Positions 8,714 to 16,358 of a DNA stretch of 64,000 nucleotides are shown one piece after another. Every line of letters starts with the position of its first letter. Position 1 is the first letter of the stretch. The notes beneath the pieces are model-generated. The model was not told the DNA's origin. It ran no database searches and saw nothing but the letters and a program-made list of their open reading frames with translations. The position numbers were made by a program, and so were the translations under genes. The DNA comes from WHSM01 sp036375165 (GTDB lineage: Bacteria; Actinomycetota; Actinomycetes; Mycobacteriales; Micromonosporaceae), in the NCBI GenBank assembly GCA_036375165.1, contig DASUSI010000001.1, positions 1 through 64,000 on the forward strand, written 5' to 3'.

Positions 8714-9231
8714 CAGCTCACCAGCCCCAGGACCTCGGATCGCTCCTGCTGCGAGAGCAGACCACGCATCGGCGAAACCTCGCGCATCTCCACCGAGTCC
8801 GTATCGAGCCCGGTCATCACCCGGTGCAAGTTCGACAGGTCGCCATCCTGGATCAGGCGTTGCCACCGGTCCAGATTTCGCAGGTGGGGCTGCCCACGAG
8901 TGCCTTCCCGCAGGCGCTGCAGGTTTCGCAGCATGATCGGACGCCATTCGCTCAAAGTCTCGCGCGTCAGATGGGTCGAGAGCCGCCGATGAAGTTCCCA
9001 CGAACGCTTCAGTGAGCGATCAAGTTCTTGCCTGACTGGACGCCGGATAGTCTCCAAGCGGTAGCCCATGCACGACAGGAGGCGATCGAGCATGTCGTCG
9101 CTCAGGGGCCTTCGTCCCGAGAGGCACTGGCTGATGCTGGGCTGACGCACCCCGCTGACCCGAGACAGCTCGGATTGGGTGGTCCCTGTCTCCAGCATCA
9201 CCGCACGGAGAATCTCGCCACGGCTTAGCAT
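8713..9231 (-). CDS. XRE-family antitoxin/repressor
   Basis: 172 residues. Residues 1-50 are a canonical XRE helix-turn-helix: LETGTTQSELSRVSGVRQPS, then recognition-helix context SISQCLSGRR. The rest is a helical Arg-rich tail likely to bind the toxin. I start it at ATG 9231, so that a perfect palindrome (9240-9258) lies just upstream, as expected for an autorepressed toxin-antitoxin operon. An in-frame upstream GTG would place the operator inside the gene. Confidence 0.7.
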   Translation of the reverse strand: MLSRGEILRAVMLETGTTQSELSRVSGVRQPSISQCLSGRRPLSDDMLDRLLSCMGYRLETIRRPVRQELDRSLKRSWELHRRLSTHLTRETLSEWRPIMLRNLQRLREGTRGQPHLRNLDRWQRLIQDGDLSNLHRVMTGLDTDSVEMREVSPMRGLLSQQERSEVLGLVS

Positions 9232-9239
9232 GAGAGAAT

Positions 9240-9258
9240 TATAGCAAGAACTGCTATA
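9240..9258. promoter_or_regulatory. palindromic operator of the XRE/NTase operon
   Basis: TATAGCA (9240-9246), AGAAC, TGCTATA (9252-9258): a perfect 7-bp inverted repeat with a 5-bp spacer, in AT-rich DNA nine bases upstream of the XRE start. It is the likely autoregulation site for the antitoxin. Confidence 0.65.
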
Positions 9259-9282
9259 TACGGCCTGACGCCTGACGGTCGA

Positions 9283-9426
9283 GTGGCCGGAGAGACAACG
9301 CGGATCGTGGTCGCCGCAATCGAGACCGGGCGAGGCAACGTATGGCAGGGGACCGCAGCTCAGGTGCTCGATCCCGATGAGATCATCGCCCTGCGCAAGT
9401 TGACCGGGTGCGGGGAGGGGCAGTGA
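9283..9426 (+). CDS. possible small ORF coupled to a ribbon-helix-helix gene
   Basis: A 47-codon frame from GTG 9283 has normal high-GC codon usage and ends TGA inside the next start (GTGA at 9423-9426). It reads TRIVVAAIETGRGNVWQG and then QVLDPDEIIALRKL, a plausible compact protein with a C-terminal amphipathic helix. I see no convincing ribosome binding site, and the frame is open further upstream across the operator. The overlap argues for translational coupling. Confidence 0.35.
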   Translation: MAGETTRIVVAAIETGRGNVWQGTAAQVLDPDEIIALRKLTGCGEGQ

Positions 9427-9728
9427 GCACACACGAGGACAAGGTGCAGGTCGCGATCGACAGTCTCACCGGATCTCTGGACTTCACCGAGGCCGAGATC
9501 GTCGCTCAGCCCCGCAAGGCCACGGTTCGGTATTCGGTGCAGCTTCCCGGGGGCTTGGCTACTCGGATCGCCGAGATAGCTGAGCAGCGCGGTACTACAG
9601 CCTCCGACATGCTGCGTGATCTGCTGGTTCTTGGTCTGGCTTCGCTCGGCGAGGACCGGGTGATCACCGTACACACCGCAGACCTGCGGCGCCTCGTCGA
9701 ACAGTTCGTGACCGACAGCGCCGCATAA
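9423..9728 (+). CDS. ribbon-helix-helix (CopG/Arc-type) DNA-binding protein
   Basis: 101 residues from GTG 9423 behind GGGGAGGGG. ATVRYSVQLPGGLATRIAEI, then EQRGTTASDMLRDLLVLGL, matches the beta-strand plus two-helix ribbon-helix-helix fold. Such proteins are usually antitoxins or plasmid regulators. No toxin gene follows directly, so the target is unknown. It is related in layout to the second RHH gene at 10030. Confidence 0.6.
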   Translation: MSTHEDKVQVAIDSLTGSLDFTEAEIVAQPRKATVRYSVQLPGGLATRIAEIAEQRGTTASDMLRDLLVLGLASLGEDRVITVHTADLRRLVEQFVTDSAA

Positions 9729-10029
9729 GGAATTCACGAAGATCACCAGTCACGTCCATCAGGGACGACCACACTCGACAGTCCCTGCGCAACTCGGTCA
9801 TCTCTTCACATTGGACCCTGCGACGGTAGACCGCTCAGCACTGCGGCGTGCGGGGTTGGACAATCGGCTCATGACGGCTGCTCTGGCCCTGCAACCTCAT
9901 CGGGGATTGCCTGAACTGGCGGGCCTCTTCCGACAGCAGGAGATGTGGCGCGTCGAGGCGGCCGGAGGGGCGACCTCATCCGAGACGAAGCGCCGAGGCG
10001 ATCCCGAATCTAAGCAAGGAGGACGGCCG
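9729..10029 (+). other. 300-bp interval before the second RHH gene
   Basis: The frame of the following RHH gene is open through this interval (LDPATVDRSALRRAGLDNR, then LPELAGLFRQQEMW). It has no ATG with a ribosome binding site until 10030. It may be the decayed N-terminal part of a longer gene, or chance open frame in GC-rich DNA. I see no other feature. Confidence 0.3.
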
Positions 10030-10290
10030 ATGAACGAGATCACCGACACCGAGCTCGCCACCGCCGAGCCGGCCCTCAGGGGAGCCGGCGCCATGATCTC
10101 CGTGCGGCTCACCCCGGATCAGGCGCTGTGGCTCGGCCAGCAGGCCGCCGCTACCGGCGGCACCGTCAGCGACGTGCTCCGGTCCCTCATCGACGCGGCC
10201 CGCCGGCCCGCCGGGGACCTGGTAACAGTCAACCCTGACGAACTGCACCGCGCTCTCGACCGCGCGCTCGGCCGCAAACCGGCGGCCTGA
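10030..10290 (+). CDS. ribbon-helix-helix protein
   Basis: 86 residues. ATG 10030 follows GGAGGA (10018-10023). AMISVRLTPDQALWLGQQAA, then GGTVSDVLRSLID, is a ribbon-helix-helix fold. The C-terminal 30 residues (NPDELHRALDRAL) form a helix and resemble the tail of the RHH protein at 9423, suggesting the two are paralogues. Likely an antitoxin-like regulator; no partner toxin is adjacent. Confidence 0.6.
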   Translation: MNEITDTELATAEPALRGAGAMISVRLTPDQALWLGQQAAATGGTVSDVLRSLIDAARRPAGDLVTVNPDELHRALDRALGRKPAA

Positions 10291-10479
10291 CGAACCCGCG
10301 CGTGGGTAGCTGTCCCAGGACCACAAATGAACCACCCGACCCCGTGGTTCCGGGCCGCTGCGACATGCGGTGGGCACCATCGTGGTGCGCCCGCGGGCAT
10401 TGTGCTGAGCACTCTTGGAAACGTGTTCCCCGCCCGGTTGGCCAGGCGTGATCGAAGTAGGACTGACTTTCGATGGTGG

Positions 10480-10764
10480 CTACCCGGCGGGCTTGTCCTG
10501 GTCGTCGGCCGGCTTGACGAACACGCCGCGCTGAGGCTTCACCTCCACAAGCCCGCGCTCGACCAACAGGCCGATGGCACGGCGGGCTGTCTTGCGCGCC
10601 ACGGCGTACTCCTGACACAGGTGTGTTTCGGACGGGATCAACCGACGGGGTTCCCAGTCGCCGCGCTCGATCCGGGCGGCGAGGATCCCGGCGAGCTGCT
10701 CGTACAGGTAGTCCGCGCCCTGGTCGTCAATCCGGTCGTCGGGCCCGTACGCATCCCAGTTCAT
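10480..10764 (-). CDS. mini-GntR transcriptional regulator (DNA-binding domain only)
   Basis: 94 residues forming only the winged-helix domain of GntR regulators: YEQLAGILAARIERGDW, LIPSETHLCQEYAVARKTAR, GLLVERGLVEVKPQRGVFV. The effector-binding domain found in full GntR proteins is absent. Short GntR proteins of this kind are common repressors on actinobacterial plasmids and integrative elements. It is divergent from the gene at 10849, and an inverted repeat lies at that gene's start. Confidence 0.75.
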   Translation of the reverse strand: MNWDAYGPDDRIDDQGADYLYEQLAGILAARIERGDWEPRRLIPSETHLCQEYAVARKTARRAIGLLVERGLVEVKPQRGVFVKPADDQDKPAG

Positions 10765-10833
10765 GCCGTTGACCGTACGGGCCGGGATGGTGCGTGACCT
10801 GCGGATACAGGGCTACTTGGGCATGCCTATGCG

Positions 10834-10847
10834 TATCTAAGAAGATA
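10834..10847. promoter_or_regulatory. candidate GntR operator
   Basis: TATCT (10834-10838), AAGA, AGATA (10843-10847): an inverted repeat immediately before ATG 10849, in an AT-rich island within GC-rich DNA. The neighbouring mini-GntR is the obvious candidate to bind it. Confidence 0.4.
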
Positions 10848-10848
10848 T

Positions 10849-11154
10849 ATGAAGGTACAAGAGGGTACTGTGCGCACGTCCCGGCCTTGGGTGCTCACCC
10901 GTGTCTCGGGGTCGGGTGACCTCCTGCCCTGGTGCCGCCACACCGGGGCAGGACTTCCGGAAGGGGGCACGGTGGAACAGGTCCGCGACGGTGGCAAGGT
11001 GATCGGCAGCGTCGAGTACGTCGGCCGGGATGACGTGTGGCGTGCGCAGTCCATCCACCAGAGCAGGCCGCAGACCTTCCACGACCCGGACGGGGCACGG
11101 CAGTGGATACGGCAGCTTCACGACGAGGAAACGGGTGGGGGAAAACCTCTCTAA
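10849..11154 (+). CDS. hypothetical small protein, GntR-divergent
   Basis: 101 residues, or 94 if GTG 10870 (behind GAGGG) is used. No family recognised. The core VIGSVEYVGRDDVWRAQSI, then GARQWIRQLH, looks like a small alpha/beta domain with a C-terminal helix. Its position opposite the mini-GntR and downstream of the candidate operator suggests GntR control. Confidence 0.5.
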   Translation: MKVQEGTVRTSRPWVLTRVSGSGDLLPWCRHTGAGLPEGGTVEQVRDGGKVIGSVEYVGRDDVWRAQSIHQSRPQTFHDPDGARQWIRQLHDEETGGGKPL

Positions 11155-11163
11155 GCTAGTGAG

Positions 11164-11943
11164 ATGTCATTCCGGAGGGTCATCGTCTTTGGTGCGGTGC
11201 TCGTCGGCGCTTCCGGTGCATGCCAAGTCCTCGCCGGCATGGACGACAGTCATCGGCGTAGTCCCTGCGCGCTCAAATTTGATAATTCCAGGGACGAACC
11301 GGAGCAGATCCACTTCACTGACAAAGTGACAGCTGTTGACGGTATTGCCAGCACCGGAGTTGTCAACTTCTACAGTGCTGGAAACATTGTCGTTGGTGAG
11401 AGCCACACTAGGTCCAAGCAGTGCGAGACCCTTGCTGAACGGCGGCAACGCTTCTTCTTTGAGTTCCTGAACCACTCGCTCAAGCAGGCAGAGTGGACGT
11501 TCCGACTGAGCATCTGGTTCATGTCAGGTGGAGCAGCGGTAATCCTGACGGGGGCAATCCTGGCGCTCGTGTACGCAGGGAACCCAGATGTCAGTTACCT
11601 GCCGTACGTCACGGCGCTGACGGGTGCGCTCTTCACGGTCGGCGGCGGTGCATTGGCGGTCCACGCGAGGCGCGCTCGCACTCATGTGACGGAACAGGCC
11701 GACCGCCTCGACCTGAAGATCGATTTGGATCACAAGCTTGAAACAGCCACGAGCTTCATCGAGCGGGTCAGCGATCCGGTAGCTAAGGACCGAAACATTG
11801 ACCTGCTCTTACCGGCACGCTTGGACAACTCCTCCGCCGTCACCCCAGCCGCCTCACGCAGCGCCCGCAACTCCCCCGCAAGCCGACGGCGTCGAATCAG
11901 CGGACTCACCAACTGGACGTGCGTGCCACTCCCGACCACGTAA
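11164..11943 (+). CDS. two-TM membrane protein, C-terminus altered by a junction
   Basis: 259 residues. A polar N-terminal part (VVNFYSAGNIVVG around 60-75) is followed by two membrane segments (about 120-140 and 145-165; WFMSGGAAVILTGAILALVY, then PYVTALTGALFTVGGGALAV) and a coiled region. The layout recalls the two-TM modules found with bacterial conflict-system proteins (CyanoTRADDas_TM type); that match is from memory and uncertain. After about residue 217 the sequence becomes low-complexity because the frame reads antisense through an XRE-gene fragment, so the true C-terminus is lost. The start codon is uncertain because the ribosome binding site is weak. Confidence 0.45.
   Translation: MSFRRVIVFGAVLVGASGACQVLAGMDDSHRRSPCALKFDNSRDEPEQIHFTDKVTAVDGIASTGVVNFYSAGNIVVGESHTRSKQCETLAERRQRFFFEFLNHSLKQAEWTFRLSIWFMSGGAAVILTGAILALVYAGNPDVSYLPYVTALTGALFTVGGGALAVHARRARTHVTEQADRLDLKIDLDHKLETATSFIERVSDPVAKDRNIDLLLPARLDNSSAVTPAASRSARNSPASRRRRISGLTNWTCVPLPTT
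11816..11918 (-). pseudogene. N-terminal fragment of a DUF5753-type XRE regulator
   Basis: Read leftward, the DNA gives VQLVSPLIRRRRLAGELRAL, then VTAEELSKRAG, the start of the XRE/DUF5753 regulators common in actinobacteria. Similarity stops near 11816, where the rightward membrane-protein frame takes over. This is a recombination scar. Confidence 0.55.
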
Positions 11944-12152
11944 CCCCTCACGTCAATGTGCCGATCAATTCACACGCAAGGCTACCGGCACGAGCTGGCA
12001 GTCTGGGGAGAGAAGTCGGCGGGGTGTGCCAGGCGCCATGCGCCAGCGATCCTGCCGTCCAGAACTACGCCGCCCGGCGACACCACCACCGATCTGCCGG
12101 GTACGGCGGCGAGTCGTGAGGTCTGGCGACGAGTAGGTATGCGCGATGTATG

Positions 12153-12166
12153 CTGTATATATGCAG
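12153..12166. promoter_or_regulatory. imperfect palindrome over the MazE-like start
   Basis: CTGTATATATGCAG is palindromic except at one symmetric pair and covers ATG 12161. A preceding GTATGC...GTATGC direct repeat (12138-12153) extends it. It is a likely autoregulatory operator and promoter region of the toxin-antitoxin pair. Confidence 0.4.
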
Positions 12167-12385
12167 ACCAGTATGAGAGTTGATCAGGCTAACCGCGATG
12201 CGCTGGCGCGTATCGCTGCCGAGGAGTTGGGCGGGGTATCTCTCGATGAGGCGTTGCGCATGCTGTTGTTCGAGCACGAGACCATGAGGGCGGTAGCCCG
12301 CCTGGAAGCTGATCCTGAGGCGCTGGCCGACTGGCAGCGAGAGGCCCACGAGTGGGCGGAGCTGGACACGGGGGTCACTGAGTGA
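12161..12385 (+). CDS. MazE-type antitoxin
   Basis: 74 residues. The N-terminus MQTSMRVDQANRDALARIA is RHH-like and is followed by ELGGVSLDEALRMLLFEHE, the pattern of actinobacterial MazE antitoxins. The C-terminus is acidic and suits toxin binding. The stop overlaps the toxin start (GTGA at 12382-12385). ATG 12173 is an alternative start. Confidence 0.75.
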   Translation: MQTSMRVDQANRDALARIAAEELGGVSLDEALRMLLFEHETMRAVARLEADPEALADWQREAHEWAELDTGVTE

Positions 12386-12738
12386 CCAGGCCCCGCCGGC
12401 GGATCACCGTTGCACCCTGGCAAGTGTGGTGGGTCGATTTCGATCCCCAGGTGGGCCATGAGCAGGCTGGGCGAAGGCCGGCGATTGTCGTCGGCACGGC
12501 GTTGGCCTGCTCCCTACCCAACGGGCTTGCGCTGCTGGTGCCCTACACCAGCACCGACCGCGGACTGCCGATCCAGCCGCCTGTCGTGCTGGCCGGTAGG
12601 CCCGGCTTCGCCCAATGCGACCAGGTCAGAGCGTTGTCCACCGACCGGTTGGTGTCCCGGCACGCCGCTGGGACCATCACCAAGCCGGAACGCCAAGCAA
12701 TCGCGTTCGCTCTGCGCTCCCTGATCAACGTGAATTGA
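12382..12738 (+). CDS. MazF/PemK-family endoribonuclease toxin
   Basis: 118 residues with the typical MazF order: WQVWWVDFDPQVGHEQAGRR (about 13-32), PAIVVG, LLVPYTSTDRG and CDQVRALSTDRL. The GxxxxRP-type loop and the conserved TS and D residues are present, so it should cleave RNA. It is translationally coupled to the MazE-like antitoxin. This is a second toxin of the fold seen at 263. Confidence 0.85.
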   Translation: MTRPRRRITVAPWQVWWVDFDPQVGHEQAGRRPAIVVGTALACSLPNGLALLVPYTSTDRGLPIQPPVVLAGRPGFAQCDQVRALSTDRLVSRHAAGTITKPERQAIAFALRSLINVN

Positions 12739-12802
12739 TCAGGGACAGACAGTACGGCACCAGTGTGCTGCCGTTGAGGGAAGCCAGCAGACGGGAGACA
12801 AA

Positions 12803-12991
12803 ATGCGAAGGACTTGGTACAAGTCATCGCGTTCTGGGGGAGCTGACAACTGTGTGGAAGCCCGGCGTGCCGGCGATGGCAGTGTCCAACTCCGCGACTC
12901 CAAGGACCCGGACGGCCCGGTGTTTACCTTCACCCCCAATGAGTGGGAGAGGTTCATCGGCGGCGCCAAGGATGGCGAGTTCGACCTGTAG
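12803..12991 (+). CDS. DUF397 protein
   Basis: 62 residues: WYKSSRSGGADNCVEA, then VQLRDSKDPDGPVFTFTPNE, then the F-x-G-A-K-D-G-E-F ending. These are all hallmarks of DUF397. Such proteins usually follow a DUF5753 XRE regulator and help control differentiation or specialised metabolism. Here no intact regulator is adjacent, so it is an orphan. ATG 12803 lies after a GGGAGA site. Confidence 0.75.
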   Translation: MRRTWYKSSRSGGADNCVEARRAGDGSVQLRDSKDPDGPVFTFTPNEWERFIGGAKDGEFDL

Positions 12992-13102
12992 CGAGGTGCC
13001 CTGTCGGCGATCACCCTCACGTGTTGCCGTGTCCGCCTACTGACCGAAGACGCAGGAATGACAGCCAAGGCAGGCTGCCACTCCTGCTTGCTTCTGAAAG
13101 AG

Positions 13103-13305
13103 TCACAGGGTGAACTCGCCGTCTTTCGTACTGCTGATAAAGGCACCCCACTCTTCGTGGGTGAAGACGAGGATGGGGCCGTTGCCGTTGTCCTTGGAGT
13201 CGCGGACTCCAACGGCATTCTCCAGGAACGCTACTTCCACACACTGGCCACCGTTGTCGCCACTGCGGCGACTCTTGTGCCACGTCGCGCTGGTGAGCTG
13301 GTCAT
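13103..13305 (-). pseudogene. second DUF397 gene, start lost or frameshifted
   Basis: Read leftward, the frame gives DQLTSATWHKSRRSGDNGGQ, then CVEVAFLE, VRDSKDNGNGPILVFTHEEW and KDGEFTL with stop 13103-13105. This is a full DUF397 domain, but the frame has no start codon. The ATG overlapping the preceding remnant's stop (ATGA at 13302-13305) is one frame off. A small indel after the start would explain this. Confidence 0.6.
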
Positions 13306-13406
13306 AATCCTGCCTTCAGCTCATCGGCCATGCGGATGATCAAGTCGCGCGACTCGACCTGCCCTGAAGCGGCTGCTTGTAGCCTGCTCCATAACTGAGT
13401 GTATTC
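13302..13406 (-). pseudogene. C-terminal remnant of a DUF5753 XRE regulator
   Basis: Leftward reading gives LWSRLQAAASGQVESRDLII, then RMADELKAGL and TGA, the typical end of DUF5753 regulators. It sits just upstream of the DUF397 pseudogene with the usual ATGA overlap. The rest of the regulator is missing. Confidence 0.5.
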
Positions 13407-13623
13407 TCACACAGCATTTGGATTGTCCACAGTCGGCGTCCGCAGTCCTCACATACGCGACGTCTGACGCCCAGGTCGGGGAGCCAACCTGGGCCGTACC
13501 GCGACGTTCCGTTACCGGCAGGAGTGCTGGCTGCAGCCTGCAATGCTATGCCTGAAAATCGCGAAGAGTCGTAACGGTGCCACACCTTAAGGACACCCGG
13601 CCACAAACCCGACTTGGGCCAAG

Positions 13624-13848
13624 TTAGTGCGCACCGCCGGGTCGGGTGATTTGTGTGAGGGTGTCGCGTAGGTCGGCGCTTAGCGGGTCTTCGGCGGTGA
13701 GGAGTGGTTGGCCGGCGCGGACGTTGATGGTGCGGTGGCGGGCGGTGCGGACGAGCTTCTTGATCGACCAGCCGGTGCGGTCCTCGATGAACCTGCCGAT
13801 GGCGAGGGCGGCGAAGACGATCGTCATGTGCGCTTCGATCGAGCTGCA
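13624..13848 (-). pseudogene. C-terminal remnant of an IS1634-like transposase
   Basis: Leftward reading gives SIEAHMTIVFAALAIGRFIE, then DRTGWSIKKLVRTARHRTIN and AEDPLSADLRDTL. This is the conserved C-terminus of IS1634-family transposases. The catalytic core is absent. A 10-bp repeat, TTAGTGCGCA, occurs at its stop (13624-13633) and at 13988-13997. Confidence 0.6.
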
Positions 13849-14180
13849 CCTCATCGTGCGCCGGGGCCCAAGTGCTCGATATCGCGTGACCCACGCCGCG
13901 AGGAATACACGATCTGCACCGCCGTCGCGCCCGACGTAGTCCTCACCATCCGCACGTACGCCACAAACCCCGACTCTACGAGCCCGATTAGTGCGCAAAC
14001 CCAGCCGCCCCGGCAGGAAAACCCCCAGGCCAGCGCGCCGCCGCTCCGCTCAGGTCCGGATCGTGGCCCAAGTCAGGGAGTCCACTAGCTCAATTTCTGA
14101 TTAGTAGCAAAGGTTCCCCATCAGCACAGTGCCCCAACTGGGTGCCATACCAGACTGCATGGGGCTTAATACCTTCGCTC
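13849..14180. other. non-coding relic DNA
   Basis: I find no convincing gene. The stretch lies between a transposase remnant and a small AT-rich ORF. It contains the second TTAGTGCGCA copy (13988-13997). It looks like fused fragments left by deletions. Confidence 0.4.
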
Positions 14181-14351
14181 TCAGTCGCCTCGTAGGTGAG
14201 TGGGCGTCAGATCATCGAGGTCACGCAAGAATGCGTACACTCGCCGGCTGATTGGCGTGCTGGCGTCCTTGCGGTCAAATGTGGAGAGATCGTAGGTGAA
14301 GCCAATATGCGAGATCGAGGTCTTGTCCTCCTCGTGTTTTTCATTATCCAT
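14181..14351 (-). CDS. possible small acidic protein, AT-rich
   Basis: A 56-codon frame starts at ATG 14351: MDNEKHEEDKTSISHIGFTY, then DLSTFDRKDASTPISRRVYA, then LRDLDDLTPTHLRGD. The sequence looks protein-like, but base composition is more AT-rich than neighbouring genes and there is no clear ribosome binding site. No family recognised. It may be a horizontally acquired small gene or the C-terminal part of a lost one. Confidence 0.35.
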   Translation of the reverse strand: MDNEKHEEDKTSISHIGFTYDLSTFDRKDASTPISRRVYAFLRDLDDLTPTHLRGD

Positions 14352-14397
14352 ATAAGATATATCGCTAATCGACGTTCGCGCGCCAAAGTCATTAAAG

Positions 14398-15147
14398 TCA
14401 AAGGAGTATCGTGGATCGTTTCGGTAAGCCTCTGGTGACCAGCCGGCTACCGGGAGCCAGGTCGATCCAGCCTGGCGCGGCCCGTTGGAACTCCTCGGAT
14501 GTCAGCTGGCCCGACCCCTCCGGAACCCGTCCGACCAGTTCCGCGATCGTGGCCAGGTCGGCCAAATTGGTGCGGTGCACGAGTTCGGGCCGGCGTGGCC
14601 AGGACCCGACAACGAGGGACGCCGGCACACCGCGCCGGTGCAGCGCTTCCACCGTCAGCGCGGTGTGGTTGAGGGTGCCCAGTCCGGCCCGTACCACGAC
14701 CACGGCGGGTGCGCCGAGCGCCACCGCGAGGTCCGCGACGGTCCAGGGCCGTTCCGAGACGTTCCGCAGCCCCATCGGGACCAGCAGGCCGCCCGCGCCT
14801 TCCAGGAGCACCAGGTCGTGACGCTCGGCGAGGCCGGCGGCGGTGTCGACCACCTGGTCCATGGCCAGTGGCGGCAGGCCGGCGGCACCGGCCGCCGCGA
14901 GCGGGGCCAGCGGATCGGGATAGTGAGCCAGGGTGGTCACGGTGGCCGGTGAGGCCAGCCGGGCCACCGTACCGGCATCGTCGTCGCCACCGGTCTGCGC
15001 CGATTTGACTACCGCGACCCGCCGCCCGTTCCGGGTGGCCGCCGCCGCGATCGCCGCGGTGACCACGGTCTTGCCAACCCCGGTGTCGGTCCCGGTGATC
15101 ACCACCGGGCCGTGCCAGCTCACTGTGGGTCCCGACCATCGGGTCAC
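14398..15147 (-). CDS. bioD: dethiobiotin synthetase
   Basis: 249 residues. BioD closes the ureido ring of 7,8-diaminopelargonate with CO2 and ATP to give dethiobiotin. The P-loop GTDTGVGKT lies at about 18-26, with KSAQTGG and LEGAGGLLVPM further on, the standard BioD motifs. Its start overlaps the bioF stop (ATGA at 15144-15147), so the two are translationally coupled. Its 3' end borders the accessory region; the last residues (LPKRSTILL) are unremarkable. Confidence 0.92.
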   Translation of the reverse strand: MTRWSGPTVSWHGPVVITGTDTGVGKTVVTAAIAAAATRNGRRVAVVKSAQTGGDDDAGTVARLASPATVTTLAHYPDPLAPLAAAGAAGLPPLAMDQVVDTAAGLAERHDLVLLEGAGGLLVPMGLRNVSERPWTVADLAVALGAPAVVVVRAGLGTLNHTALTVEALHRRGVPASLVVGSWPRRPELVHRTNLADLATIAELVGRVPEGSGQLTSEEFQRAAPGWIDLAPGSRLVTRGLPKRSTILL

Positions 15148-16340
15148 GGCCGGTCGCTCCGGTTCCCGCCGTCGGGCTCAGCCCCGGCCGGTCGCCGGTA
15201 CGACGTGGCCGGGGCCTCCTTGGCGATCACGGCCAGCGCATGGTCGAAGTCGTGCCGCGGGATGCCGGTGTTGATGGTCAGCCGCAGCCGGGACCGGCCG
15301 TCCGGCGTGGACGGTGGCCGGAAACACCCCACGGCGACACCAGCGCCGGCGCAATCGGCTGCCCACGCCACCGCCTCCTCCGGGCCTGGCGCCCTCACCG
15401 AGATCACACCACCCTCCGGCGTGGACACCTCGAAGCCGGCACCGCTGAGCACCTGCACCGCGAACCGCGCCCGGTCGGCCAGTTCCCGGCGGGCGTCGTC
15501 GGCGTCCCGCAACAGTGCCGTGGCCGCACGGGCACCGGCGGCAACCCCCGGCGGCAGCGCGGTGTCGTAGATGAACGTCCGTCCAGTGTCGACGAGGTGC
15601 CTGACCAGTGGCTCCGGCCCGGCCACCACTCCGCCGGCCGCGCCGACCGCCTTCGACAGCGTGGCGGTGACCACCAGGTTCGGCGCACCGGCCAGACCGG
15701 CCGCCGCCACGCCACCGGCCCCCGCGGGACCCAGTACGCCGAACGCGTGGGCCTCGTCCACCAGCAGCACCGCATCGTGCTCCAGACACACCGCGTGCAG
15801 GTCACGAAGCGGTGCCAGATCACCGTCCACCGAGAACAGCGACTCGGTGACCACCAGGGCGGGGCTGGGCGCCTCGGCGAGCGCTGACCGTACCGCGGGG
15901 ACGGACGCGTGCGGCACCACGACGACTTCCGCCCGGGACAACCGGCAGCCGTCAATCAGCGAGGCGTGGGCGTGGGCGTCGCTGACGATCCGGGTGCCGG
16001 GACCGGACAGCGCCCGGATCGCACCCAGATTGGCCAGGTACCCCGACGAGAAGACGAGCGCCGAGGGCCAGCCCAACAGCCCGGCCAGGTCACGTTCCAA
16101 CGCCGCGTGTTCGGTGGTCGTACCCCGTACCAGTCGGGATCCGCCGGCGCCGAGACCGTAGCCGCGCATCGCCTCACCCGCCGCTGCCAGCACCGCGGGA
16201 TGCCGCGACAGCCCGAGGTAGTCGTTGCCCGCGAGGTCGATCACCGGGTCGTCGTGGCGGCGCACCCGCAGGTTGCGGGTCAGCCCGGCGTGGGCCCGGG
16301 ATTCGGCCTGCTGCCGCAGCCCGGCGATCCAGTCGGTCAT
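15144..16340 (-). CDS. bioF: 8-amino-7-oxononanoate synthase
   Basis: 398 residues. BioF is a PLP enzyme that joins pimeloyl thioester to alanine. LAGNDYLGLSRHP (about 36-48), LVDEAHAFGVLGP and the PLP-lysine segment VTATLSKAVGAAGG are all present. It leads the leftward bioF-bioD pair and is divergent from bioB. bioA, which should act between BioF and BioD, is not in the window. Confidence 0.93.
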   Translation of the reverse strand: MTDWIAGLRQQAESRAHAGLTRNLRVRRHDDPVIDLAGNDYLGLSRHPAVLAAAGEAMRGYGLGAGGSRLVRGTTTEHAALERDLAGLLGWPSALVFSSGYLANLGAIRALSGPGTRIVSDAHAHASLIDGCRLSRAEVVVVPHASVPAVRSALAEAPSPALVVTESLFSVDGDLAPLRDLHAVCLEHDAVLLVDEAHAFGVLGPAGAGGVAAAGLAGAPNLVVTATLSKAVGAAGGVVAGPEPLVRHLVDTGRTFIYDTALPPGVAAGARAATALLRDADDARRELADRARFAVQVLSGAGFEVSTPEGGVISVRAPGPEEAVAWAADCAGAGVAVGCFRPPSTPDGRSRLRLTINTGIPRHDFDHALAVIAKEAPATSYRRPAGAEPDGGNRSDRP

Positions 16341-16358
16341 CGCGTCCTCACCGCCCCT

